A stretch of 35,742 nucleotides of DNA, taken from the NCBI RefSeq assembly GCF_013139515.1, contig NZ_WTAR01000070.1, positions 1-35,742 on the forward strand. The letters are read 5' to 3'. The notes under the pieces are model-generated. The model made no database searches and was not told where the DNA came from. It worked only from the letters and a program-made list of their open reading frames with translations. The position numbers were made by a program, and so were the translations under genes. How positions within the stretch are numbered: position 1 is the first letter of the stretch; the number at the start of each line of letters is the position of its first letter. This stretch comes from Lutibacter sp. (GTDB lineage: Bacteria > Bacteroidota > Bacteroidia > Flavobacteriales > Flavobacteriaceae). Of the stretch, positions 8,739 to 15,433 are shown one piece after another.

Positions 8739-8746
8739 CAAATATA
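8739..8746 (-). promoter_or_regulatory. -7 promoter box of the dus gene
   Basis: The minus strand reads TATATTTG, an exact match to TAnnTTTG, 16 bp upstream of the ATG at 8722. It excludes the longer start at 8752. Confidence 0.65.
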
Positions 8747-8784
8747 ATACACTTTGAAATGTAAAAATATTTAATGTTTAAAAT

Positions 8785-9405
8785 TTACTGTTTTTTACAA
8801 ATCATTAAGAATAATGGATACTTTTTTGTTTCAGATTCAAGATTTTTTTCAATTTCAAAACAAATTTTATAGTGTTCAATAGTAAAACCATTATTTATTA
8901 AAAGTAGGCTTAATTTTTCTTTGTCAAACCCATTATGCCCATCAAAATTTGGATGTTTGTTATGAAATGAGCCATCTTCTTCAACCAAGTCGGCAATGCA
9001 TACATAGCCATTTGTTTTTAATAGGGAATTAAATATTTTGGCAACTTTTTCGAGGTTTATTATATGATGAAGCGTCATTAACATATAAATTACGTTAAAT
9101 GTGCCAATATTTAAATCTTCTTCAAGAAGGTCAACTAGAAGAGGTTTGAAATTTAATAAATGCTGTTTTTCAATTTTTTCTTGTAAAACATCAATCATTC
9201 CTTTTGAGTTGTCGGCAAGTAAAATTGTTTTAAATGCGTCTTTTAATTGAAAGCTCAATAAACCAGTTCCACAACCAAATTCTAAGGCAGTGTCGGTTGA
9301 TTTAGGATTGGTAAAGTTTATAATCTCTTTAGCAAATATTTTTGCTCTTTCCGTTTTTTTAGGGTCATTATTCCATTCTTTGGCTTGCTTATCAAAGTGT
9401 TTCAT
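8785..9405 (-). CDS. class I SAM-dependent methyltransferase
   Basis: 206 residues with a Rossmann methyltransferase fold. Motif I is ALEFGCGTGLLSFQL near residue 40, the acidic end of strand 2 is in LLADNSKGMI, and motif IV is in GTFNVIYMLMTLHHI. The rest holds a late strand YVCIADLVEEDGSF and a C-terminal sheet with HYKICFEIEK. Proteins of this kind (Methyltransf_11/25 type) act on small molecules or quinones. Nothing here shows the substrate. The gene lies 62 bp upstream of dus on the same strand, but dus has its own promoter. A candidate -7 box, TACATTTA, lies at 9437-9430. Confidence 0.8.
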   Translation of the reverse strand: MKHFDKQAKEWNNDPKKTERAKIFAKEIINFTNPKSTDTALEFGCGTGLLSFQLKDAFKTILLADNSKGMIDVLQEKIEKQHLLNFKPLLVDLLEEDLNIGTFNVIYMLMTLHHIINLEKVAKIFNSLLKTNGYVCIADLVEEDGSFHNKHPNFDGHNGFDKEKLSLLLINNGFTIEHYKICFEIEKNLESETKKYPLFLMICKKQ

Positions 9406-9478
9406 TAAAATAGACTACTAATATTTAGGTAAATGTACTTAAAGTTAATAGAACAGATAAGGTGTATGAAAAAAGTAA

Positions 9479-9518
9479 CGTGTAACTAAACTATTAAATT
9501 TAATAGTTTAGTTACACG
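9479..9518 (-). terminator. terminator of hbpS: perfect 40-bp palindrome
   Basis: The two 20-bp arms (CGTGTAACTAAACTATTAAA and its complement) are perfectly complementary with no spacer. On the minus strand the hairpin is followed by TTACTTTTTTC, so it fits a factor-independent terminator for hbpS, whose stop is 26 bp before it. The stretch between stop and hairpin carries CCCAACCCC. A near copy lies at 10237-10280. Confidence 0.7.
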
Positions 9519-9543
9519 CCGAAAAAAGGGGTTGGGATATATT

Positions 9544-10005
9544 TTAGTTAGTTGTTGATGCTCCAGCTTCTGCAACTGCGTGATCGTTTTCAACTGAACT
9601 TCCACTTACACCAATAGCACCAATAACTTCACCTGCTTCATTTTTAATAGGAACTCCACCCGGAAAAGTAATTAAACCGCCATTTGAATGCTCAATATTA
9701 TATAAAGAACCTCCAGGTTGTGAAAGGCTTCCAATAATTCCAGTATTCATATTAAAGTAACGAGCTGTTTTAGCTTTCTTTAGCGAAATATCAGCTGAAC
9801 CTAACCAAGCACCATCCATACGTACAAAAGCAACTAAGTTTGCACCTGCATCAACTATAGATATGTTCATTTTTGTGTCTAAAGAAATTGCTTTTTCTTT
9901 TGCAACTGCAATCATTTTTTCAGCTTGCTCTAAAGAAATACCATTTTGGCTAAATCCTATAAAAGAACAAATCATAAATACCAGTAATAAGGTTGTTTTT
10001 TTCAT
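9544..10005 (-). CDS. secreted GlcG/HbpS (DUF336) family protein
   Basis: 153 residues: a signal peptide (1-19, ending GFSQ), then one GlcG/HbpS domain. Seen are [16 protein letters not shown], the strand [19 protein letters not shown], then [26 protein letters not shown] and the closing [20 protein letters not shown]. HbpS in Streptomyces binds haem and relays oxidative stress to a sensor kinase. Other members are linked to glycolate or corrinoid metabolism. Haem binding is not shown by this sequence. A palindromic terminator follows it. Upstream lie a -7 box and a direct-repeat operator also found beside the AraC gene. Regulation by that AraC protein is the simplest reading. Family call strong, function unknown. 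Confidence 0.85.
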   Translation of the reverse strand: MKKTTLLLVFMICSFIGFSQNGISLEQAEKMIAVAKEKAISLDTKMNISIVDAGANLVAFVRMDGAWLGSADISLKKAKTARYFNMNTGIIGSLSQPGGSLYNIEHSNGGLITFPGGVPIKNEAGEVIGAIGVSGSSVENDHAVAEAGASTTN

Positions 10006-10038
10006 TTTTTAGTTTTAATTATTTAAATTATAATACTG

Positions 10039-10046
10039 CAAATATA
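10039..10046 (-). promoter_or_regulatory. -7 promoter box of hbpS
   Basis: The minus strand reads TATATTTG, a perfect TAnnTTTG, 33 bp upstream of the hbpS ATG. No clear TTG -33 box is present. Exactly 29 bp separate it from the operator at 10076-10112, as in the orphan unit. Confidence 0.65.
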
Positions 10047-10075
10047 GTTTGATTTTTAAACGATTTATTACGGTC

Positions 10076-10112
10076 AAAGTTCAGAAATTTATGAAAAAAG
10101 GTCAATTATTTG
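10076..10112 (-). promoter_or_regulatory. direct-repeat operator upstream of hbpS (candidate AraC site)
   Basis: The plus strand shows AAAGTTCA (10076-10083) and AAAGGTCA (10097-10104), two half-sites 21 bp apart, that is on the same face of the helix. The 37-bp element matches 10385-10421 at 32 of 37 positions. Spacing and orientation suit a dimeric AraC-family activator; the araC gene is adjacent. Confidence 0.55.
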
Positions 10113-10229
10113 TGTAACGTAAATTAAAATAAAATACTTCTGAAATTTGAGGTATAATAATCAGTTAAATTTTACGAACCCCTAAATAAAAGATAGATAT
10201 TTAGTTTTTTTAAATAGTGAAAGTTCTTT

Positions 10230-10341
10230 AAAAAGTAACGTGTAACTAAACTATTAAATTTAATAGCGAAGTTACACGTTGTAAAGGGGTTGGGGTATTT
10301 TTATAGTATTATAATATAACTAACCAATAATATATATATAT
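10230..10341 (-). ncRNA. orphan transcription unit: candidate small RNA or gene-deletion scar
   Basis: A promoter (10355-10348) and a terminator (10280-10237), both near copies of those of hbpS, bracket about 110 bp with no reading frame. The predicted RNA starts near 10341, passes an A/T-only stretch and a CCCCAACCCC segment, and ends in the long hairpin. The leader and 3' segment resemble the hbpS untranslated regions, as if the coding part had been removed. Whether it makes a functional RNA cannot be seen from sequence. Confidence 0.35.
10237..10280 (-). terminator. second copy of the palindromic terminator
   Basis: A 44-bp inverted repeat whose 22-bp arms differ at three adjacent positions (AAA against TCG when compared), so the stem has one internal mismatch patch. 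On the minus strand it is followed by ACTTTTTAAAG. It and its flanks match 9474-9535 closely, down to a shared GGGGTTGGG on the plus strand. No gene ends into it. Confidence 0.6.
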
Positions 10342-10347
10342 AATATG

Positions 10348-10355
10348 TAAATATA
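10348..10355 (-). promoter_or_regulatory. -7 box of the orphan unit
   Basis: The minus strand reads TATATTTA (one mismatch to TAnnTTTG), aligned with the hbpS box at 10039-10046 and at the same 29-bp distance from its operator. Confidence 0.45.
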
Positions 10356-10384
10356 GTAGAACTTTAACCTTATAGGTTATTGTT

Positions 10385-10421
10385 AAAGTTCAAAAGCTTA
10401 TGAAAAAAGTTCAATTAATTG
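10385..10421 (-). promoter_or_regulatory. direct-repeat operator next to the araC stop codon
   Basis: AAAGTTCA at 10385-10392 and again at 10406-10413, with 21 bp between repeat starts. It is the cleaner of the two copies of this 37-bp element and ends one base before the araC stop codon. Confidence 0.55.
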
Positions 10422-10422
10422 G

Positions 10423-11271
10423 TTATTTAACTTTTTTTGGACTAAAACCAAATTCTTTTTTAAAAGCACTGCTAAAATTTGAAAGGTTATTATAACCAAA
10501 ATCTTCGTAAATTTCTGAAGGTTTTACGTTTTCTACTTGTAGTTTTTCTTTTGCTTTATGCAGTCTTTGTTTTAGAAACCATTTACCTGGATTTACGCCA
10601 TATTCATTTGAAAAATGACGTTTAAATGTGGATAAACTCATATTGCATAAAAAAGCGATTTCTTCTAATTTTAAATTAGTATAAAGATTAGTTTCTATAA
10701 TTTTTCTAAAAGAATAATCACTATTTGACGAGGTTAAAGAATATAAATATTGAATAAAATTCACACCATATTTATCTGCTAAATAAAGCATTAATTCTTC
10801 AAATTTAACACTTAAAAGGTTCTCTGAAAATTTGGAGTCTAAAACTTGTATTGATGTTAAAGAATTTACAAACGAAGCTGTATATTCATCGTTTTCAATT
10901 ACAAAATATGGAGCTTCATCAGGTTTTTTATTTATTTCTAATGAAAAAGATTTATGATGTTTGTGCAAAAAATCTTCTACATTTTTTTGCGAGAAAAAAA
11001 ACAATTTACAAAAATAAACAAAGTCTTTGTTTAGAAGCTCGGTCATTAAAATATTTCCACTTTTTATTATAATAGATTGCTTCTCATTAACTGCTACTGA
11101 ATTATTTGCAAAATGAACTTGTTTTTCTCCAATTTGTAAAAAACTAAACATGTGTAAGTTTAATTTTACTTTACTTTTTACAACATCATCAGTCATTCTA
11201 AAATCATGAACAAATAAACTTGATTGCTCCGGTTTGCTTTCTCTAAATATTTCAGGAATGTTTTGAACCAT
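10423..11271 (-). CDS. AraC-family transcriptional regulator
   Basis: 282 residues. The N-terminal part (about 1-170) is a cupin-like ligand or dimerisation region as in flavobacterial AraC proteins (NLHMFSFLQIGEKQVHFANN). The C-terminal part (about 185-282) is the double helix-turn-helix, with LKLEEIAFLCNMSLSTFKRH and the family signature around YGVNPGKWFLKQRL and IYEDFGYNNLSNFSSAFKKE, closing with FGFSPKKVK. AraC proteins bind two direct repeats about 21 bp apart near -35. Such repeats lie directly downstream of this gene and upstream of hbpS, which suggests it controls both. The inducer is unknown. Its own -7 box abuts the terminator of the DUF3570 operon. Confidence 0.9.
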   Translation of the reverse strand: MVQNIPEIFRESKPEQSSLFVHDFRMTDDVVKSKVKLNLHMFSFLQIGEKQVHFANNSVAVNEKQSIIIKSGNILMTELLNKDFVYFCKLFFFSQKNVEDFLHKHHKSFSLEINKKPDEAPYFVIENDEYTASFVNSLTSIQVLDSKFSENLLSVKFEELMLYLADKYGVNFIQYLYSLTSSNSDYSFRKIIETNLYTNLKLEEIAFLCNMSLSTFKRHFSNEYGVNPGKWFLKQRLHKAKEKLQVENVKPSEIYEDFGYNNLSNFSSAFKKEFGFSPKKVK

Positions 11272-11296
11272 ATGAAAATCTGCTATAATTTAATTG

Positions 11297-11304
11297 CAAA
11301 ATTA
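11297..11304 (-). promoter_or_regulatory. -7 promoter box of the araC gene
   Basis: The minus strand reads TAATTTTG, a match to TAnnTTTG, 25 bp upstream of the ATG at 11271. Its outer edge is the first base of the upstream operon's terminator stem. Confidence 0.55.
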
Positions 11305-11344
11305 AAAACTATAATTTGAATTAATTACTCAAATTATAGTTTTT
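11304..11344 (-). terminator. terminator of the DUF3570 operon
   Basis: A 16-bp perfect stem (11304-11319 with 11329-11344) and a 9-nt loop, A-rich on one side and T-rich on the other, 18 bp after the DUF3570 stop. On the minus strand it runs into TTTTTAATTTTG, which doubles as the araC -7 box. Confidence 0.75.
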
Positions 11345-11362
11345 TTTGTAAAAATCAAAATA

Positions 11363-12652
11363 TTAATCCATAATAAATTTAAAACCTGCTGTAATTATGC
11401 CTGATTTAAGCTCTGAATTTCGTTCATAATTATTGTATTTTAAATCAATACTTTCCAATCCAAATTTCCAAATTCTAGTTTTAGTAAATATATCAGTATA
11501 AGTTATTCCAAAACCATATTGGTTTGCTGTATATTTAGATAAATCATAATCAGAAGTAAAGAATTTTTCTGTAGAAACATGTTTTTCATGAGGCGCAAAA
11601 TAATCAGCTTCAGTTTGTTTATAATATCTGTATGAAGGGTACAAAGTAAATTTATCAGTAATTTTAATTGGCACTTCAATACTTGCAGTATGTGAGTTAA
11701 TTCCCCAATCATCTGAATAATAACGATAGTATGTTCTTACTACAAAAGTTTCATTAATATAAAAATTTAAGCGTCCACCAATCGCAATTTTTGATCTAGT
11801 ATTAGGCATTTGTTCAATAGCGTCTGCAAGTTGGAAGTTATCTATAAATGAATCTACTATATCACTAAAATTAATTCTATGAAAAGGTGTTGATAAAAGC
11901 CCTTGCTGATTTACATAATCTAGCATTAAAGAACCTTGTACGCTTTTAGAAAGTATTTGAGAAACTCCAACTCCAACAGTATAAGAGTTTCTATTTTTAC
12001 TATCAAATTCTGAAAAAACAGGATTGTAATTAGAATTTCCTGTAATTGCACCATATTTACTTGGGTTTGATGTAGTTAGTTCAGAAGGGTATAATGGTTT
12101 CCAAGTATCTAAATAAGCAGAAGCATTGATATTAATTTCAGTATTTTTTTCATTAAAAAGTTTGGTATAACTACTACCAAAACCTAGTGAAAAATAATCA
12201 TGTTCTGAAGAAACAGAAAGTTTGGCTGACCAAATATTGTTTCTGTCATCTGAACTATGACTGTAAGAAGCTGTTAAATTTGACCAAACATCTCCATTTG
12301 ATGCACCAGAAGAAGCTTGAAATGGATCAGCAAAACCATCATCAAAAGGGTCAATATTACTTGAAGATGCTGATGTATATGCTGAAATTCCTGTATCAAT
12401 AGTTAAAACATCATCATCATTTAGCGGTATAGCAACAATAAATGTTGCAGTAACATCAGTTAATTCTTCGCTTCCAATTCCTCCACTTGTTGCAGCATTA
12501 TCACCATCTTGTGAATAATAACTAGTTAAAAAATCTACTTCAATAGTTTCTAATACACGTTTTTTATATGTGTTTATAGAATCTTGCTTTTTTTCCTGTG
12601 CAAACCCTATTGCAACAGTAAAAGTTAATATGCTAATAAATGTTTTTTTCAT
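11363..12652 (-). CDS. DUF3570 outer-membrane beta-barrel protein
   Basis: 429 residues: a signal peptide (1-19, ending GFAQ) and then alternating amphipathic strands with many aromatic residues to the C terminus (GIITAGFKFIMD), as in outer-membrane barrels. The pattern (ETIEVDFLTSYYSQDGDN, a strand HDYFSLGFGSSYTKLF, late YRYYSDDWGINSH) and the neighbours fit DUF3570. Residues 114-118 are SSGAS in an Asp/Gly-rich loop, similar to flavinylation sites (D-x-x-S/T-G-A-T/S) used by ApbE. The usual Asp is Gln here, so this is a hypothesis. It is last in the thioredoxin-ApbE-DUF4266-DUF3570 operon, 9 bp after DUF4266. Substrate or partner unknown. Confidence 0.8.
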   Translation of the reverse strand: MKKTFISILTFTVAIGFAQEKKQDSINTYKKRVLETIEVDFLTSYYSQDGDNAATSGGIGSEELTDVTATFIVAIPLNDDDVLTIDTGISAYTSASSSNIDPFDDGFADPFQASSGASNGDVWSNLTASYSHSSDDRNNIWSAKLSVSSEHDYFSLGFGSSYTKLFNEKNTEININASAYLDTWKPLYPSELTTSNPSKYGAITGNSNYNPVFSEFDSKNRNSYTVGVGVSQILSKSVQGSLMLDYVNQQGLLSTPFHRINFSDIVDSFIDNFQLADAIEQMPNTRSKIAIGGRLNFYINETFVVRTYYRYYSDDWGINSHTASIEVPIKITDKFTLYPSYRYYKQTEADYFAPHEKHVSTEKFFTSDYDLSKYTANQYGFGITYTDIFTKTRIWKFGLESIDLKYNNYERNSELKSGIITAGFKFIMD

Positions 12653-12661
12653 TTTCTTAAT

Positions 12662-12874
12662 TTAATTACATCCGCAGCCTCCGCCAGTTTTTCCTCCGTT
12701 TGCTCCTGCTGAAGCTTCACGATATGATTGAAATGTTGTTTCCAAACGGTGTGAGCTTTTGTCACTAAGTGACATGTCAGGGTCATTAATTTTTACTTTT
12801 TCGTATCCTTTAACTGCTACGCAAGAAGTTAAGAAACAAGTTGCTATACCAAGCAAAGTAAGTTTTTTTATCAT
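12662..12874 (-). CDS. DUF4266 lipoprotein with C-terminal CGCN
   Basis: 70 residues. The signal peptide ends in the lipobox LTSC (lipid-modified Cys18). The mature part is only about 52 residues: a short KGYEKVKINDPDMS segment, a helix ending SYREASAG, then a Gly-rich tail ending GGGCGCN (Cys67, Cys69). That tail is the hallmark of DUF4266 as I know the family. Two Cys as CxC at the very end could hold a metal, a disulfide or a covalent cofactor. The start overlaps the apbE stop as ATGA, so both are made together, and the DUF3570 barrel follows within 9 bp. Predicted to be anchored in the envelope; function unknown. Confidence 0.8.
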   Translation of the reverse strand: MIKKLTLLGIATCFLTSCVAVKGYEKVKINDPDMSLSDKSSHRLETTFQSYREASAGANGGKTGGGCGCN

Positions 12875-13854
12875 GATTTCTCTATTTTTATATTTTTTGA
12901 AGTAATAATATTTCCTTTGTCATCAATAATTATACATTCAATTTTTGGTAATTGGTTTATTATGTTTAAGCCAACATCTTTTCCCATTACAAAAACTGAA
13001 GTAGCTAATGCATCAGCAATTTCAGCTTTTGGGGCAAAAACGGTAACACTTATAATTCCACTTGAAGGAAGCCCTGTTCTAGGGTCAATAATATGCGTAT
13101 ATTTTTTATTGTTAAAAGTTACATGCTTTTCGTAATTTCCAGACGTTACAACTGCACCTTCTTTAATTGGTAAAACAGCAAATACTTTATTTTTATTAAA
13201 AGGATTTTTTATTGCAATTTTCCATTCATTACCATTAGCTTGTTTTCCCCAAGTATTCATATCGCCAGATGCGTTTATAATTCCTGCAAATACACCTTTT
13301 TTAATTAATAATTCTTTAGCTTTATCTGCTGCATACCCTTTGCCTATAGCTCCAAAGCCAATTTTCATTCCGGGTAATTTTAAAAAGACAGTTGAATTTT
13401 CTTTATTTATAACAATGTTTTTATAACCTACTTTTGCTACGGAATTTTTAATTTTTTCTTCAGAAGGCATTTTGGTCATACTGCCATCAAACTTCCAAAT
13501 CTTGTCCATAGAAGCGTAACTAATATCAAAAGCACCATCTGTGATTTTTGAAATCTGTATAGCTCGGTTAATAAGGTTTAATAATTCTAAATTAACCTTA
13601 ACAGGTTTAATACCTGCATTTCTATTTATTTCTGAAGTTTGAGAATTAATATCCCAAGACGAAATTATTTTTTCAATTCTTGAAATTTCTCCAATGGATA
13701 TGTCAATATAATTAGTTGCTTTTTTAGCATCTTTTTCAACAACAGTAATATCAAACCTGCTTCCCATTAATTTAAGCGTACGTTTAAATTCTTGTTGAGA
13801 ATACAAGCTAAATGTTGTTAATACGAGAATTACTATGCTAAATATATTTTTCAA
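12871..13854 (-). CDS. apbE: ApbE-family FAD:protein FMN transferase
   Basis: 327 residues with a Sec signal peptide (1-20, no lipobox Cys), so it acts in the periplasm. ApbE splits FAD and attaches FMN to a Thr or Ser of target proteins, with Mg2+. Seen are LMGSRFDITV (about 29-38), GAFDISYASMDKIW (107-120), GKGYAAD (171-177), NASGDM (194-199, where the family usually has NLGGDI), HIIDPRTG (254-261) and ADALAT (280-285), which supplies the Mg/flavin site. The NASGDM variant keeps the Gly-Asp pair. It is second in an operon after a thioredoxin-like protein and overlaps the DUF4266 gene by 4 bp. No NqrC or FMN-binding domain target is encoded nearby, so its target may be in the operon. Confidence 0.9.
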   Translation of the reverse strand: MKNIFSIVILVLTTFSLYSQQEFKRTLKLMGSRFDITVVEKDAKKATNYIDISIGEISRIEKIISSWDINSQTSEINRNAGIKPVKVNLELLNLINRAIQISKITDGAFDISYASMDKIWKFDGSMTKMPSEEKIKNSVAKVGYKNIVINKENSTVFLKLPGMKIGFGAIGKGYAADKAKELLIKKGVFAGIINASGDMNTWGKQANGNEWKIAIKNPFNKNKVFAVLPIKEGAVVTSGNYEKHVTFNNKKYTHIIDPRTGLPSSGIISVTVFAPKAEIADALATSVFVMGKDVGLNIINQLPKIECIIIDDKGNIITSKNIKIEKS

Positions 13855-13865
13855 CAGTTATCTAT

Positions 13866-14300
13866 TTAAAATGAAGCAAGTAGTTTAATGTATTTTTTAG
13901 GTGTCATTTTTTTGTAACCAGTTTCACCTAAAACTTTTCCATTTTCATTTAATATTATAACTCTTGGAAGGAAACCTTGTTTATTATAAATTTCAGAAAG
14001 CTGATAGTTTTTTTCTTGTTGTTTGGCTGTTAATTTATTTATTTTTCTTTTTGGAAAATCAACTTTTACCATCACAAAATTATTTTTCGCATAGGCTTTA
14101 AACTCTTCTTGGCTCCAAATTTCCTTGTCTAATTTAATACAGGGTCCACACCAATCTGATCCTTGAAAAACGAGGATTAAATTTTTATGTTCTTTTGATG
14201 CAATTTCTTTAGCAAGTTTAAAATCGGTGTGCCATTCTTGTGCGTTAATTGTTGCAATTGTAGAAGTTAATAGAAAACTTAAAAATATTTTTTTTATCAT
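13866..14300 (-). CDS. periplasmic thioredoxin-like protein (CGPC)
   Basis: 144 residues from the ATG at 14300. A longer frame from 14351 would put 17 odd residues in front of a standard signal peptide (MIKKIFLSFLL, ending INAQ), so it was rejected. The mature protein is a thioredoxin_7-type domain: NLILVFQGSDWCGPC with the redox motif CGPC at 51-54, and the cis-Pro loop QGFLPRVIIL. It is first of the four-gene operon, 11 bp before apbE. Probable role: reduce or form disulfides, or deliver electrons, for the envelope proteins of the operon. The CGCN tail of the DUF4266 protein is an attractive but unproven client. Confidence 0.85.
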   Translation of the reverse strand: MIKKIFLSFLLTSTIATINAQEWHTDFKLAKEIASKEHKNLILVFQGSDWCGPCIKLDKEIWSQEEFKAYAKNNFVMVKVDFPKRKINKLTAKQQEKNYQLSEIYNKQGFLPRVIILNENGKVLGETGYKKMTPKKYIKLLASF

Positions 14301-14515
14301 TATTGTGTTATTTAGGATTAAGTAGTCGTTTAAAACGATATGGAAATACAATTATTATTCTTATTAACGTATTTTTAACTTATTCAAAAAGCAAAGAAAA
14401 TAATGCTTGTTTTGTATTTAAACAAACTATTTTTGGATTACCCTACCTTGTAATTGATATTAAATAAGCTATTTCGGTAATAATTATAAATAAAGAAATT
14501 ATAAATATTATTTTA

Positions 14516-15433
14516 TTAATTAATCTCAAAAACTTTACCTGCTTCAGCTAAAAAAGTATTTTCAAAAATTTCTTGAGCTTCAGTTTTAAAATCATCAATA
14601 TTTTTATATCTACCACTATAATGACCGATAATTAATTGATTAACTGTTGCTTGTTTTGCTATGCTAGCTGCTTGTTTTGCTGTAGAATGTTTAGTTGTTG
14701 CTGCTAACTCTTCTTTATCATTTAAAAAAGTAGTTTCGTGATATAAACAGTTTACATTTTTTATGATAGGTATAATTTCTGGAAAATAGGAAGTGTCACT
14801 ACAAAATGCATAACTTATTGGTTTTAGAGGCTCAAAAGTAAGTGTTTCATTTTCTAAAACAGTTCCGTTTTGAAGCTTAAAGTCTCTACCAATTTTCAGG
14901 TTTTGATAATCGCAAGTTTCAATTTCTTTGTGATTAACTATTGCATTCATATTTAATTTACGTTCTCCTATTTTTTCTTTAAACAGAAAACCATTGGTAT
15001 AAATTCTATGTTTTAAAGGTATAGTATGTACTTCAACTTTATTATCTTCAAAAAGTAATTCACTTTTGGTTGAGGTAAGTTCATGAAAATATAGTGGGTA
15101 ATGTGTCCAAGAGTTTGAAAGTTTTAATTGCACTGTAATAATTTCTTTTAATCCTTTTGGAGCATAAATGTGTAATTCAGATTCTCTATTTAGTAACCTA
15201 AAAGTAGAAATTAAACCAACCAGTCCAAAAATGTGGTCACCGTGTAAATGAGAAATAAAAATGTGCTTTATTTTTGAAAATTTTATACCGTACTTTCTAA
15301 GTTGTACTTGGGTTCCTTCTCCACAATCAATTAAGAAGTTATGATTTTTAATTTCTAAAAATTGTGATGTTGGGTGAGCATTAACTCTTGGTGTAGCAGA
15401 ATGGCAGCCTAAAATTGTGAGTTTTAAACTCAT
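14516..15433 (-). CDS. rnz: ribonuclease Z
   Basis: 305 residues, the normal length of short-form tRNase Z, a metallo-beta-lactamase endonuclease that removes 3' trailers from tRNA precursors. The zinc motif HxHxDH is seen in SHLHGDHIFG (near 61-66). Further family marks are GEGTQVQLRKYGI at the start, the HETTFL and KHSTAKQAA motifs (zinc and AxDH-like region) and IGHYSGRY. It ends a leftward operon after pyrR, pyrB, a STAS protein and a T9SS-tag protein. Its ATG overlaps the stop of the T9SS-tag gene as ATGA (15430-15433). Start is well supported by MSLKLTILGCHSATPR. Confidence 0.95.
   Translation of the reverse strand: MSLKLTILGCHSATPRVNAHPTSQFLEIKNHNFLIDCGEGTQVQLRKYGIKFSKIKHIFISHLHGDHIFGLVGLISTFRLLNRESELHIYAPKGLKEIITVQLKLSNSWTHYPLYFHELTSTKSELLFEDNKVEVHTIPLKHRIYTNGFLFKEKIGERKLNMNAIVNHKEIETCDYQNLKIGRDFKLQNGTVLENETLTFEPLKPISYAFCSDTSYFPEIIPIIKNVNCLYHETTFLNDKEELAATTKHSTAKQAASIAKQATVNQLIIGHYSGRYKNIDDFKTEAQEIFENTFLAEAGKVFEIN

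Noticed and set aside
8723-8752. A 10-residue N-terminal extension of the tRNA-dihydrouridine synthase
   Set aside because: The -7 box TATATTTG lies inside it, and the family starts at MNYTLLSSP.
9441-9480. A third AraC-type site (AAAGTTAA then AAAGTAAC) upstream of the methyltransferase gene
   Set aside because: Half-sites are degenerate, 31 bp apart rather than 21, and not 29 bp from a -7 box. The second half is just the tail of the hbpS terminator.
10297-10347. A short peptide gene in the orphan hbpS-like unit
   Set aside because: The stretch is nearly pure A/T with stops in all leftward frames and no ATG leading to a sensible peptide.
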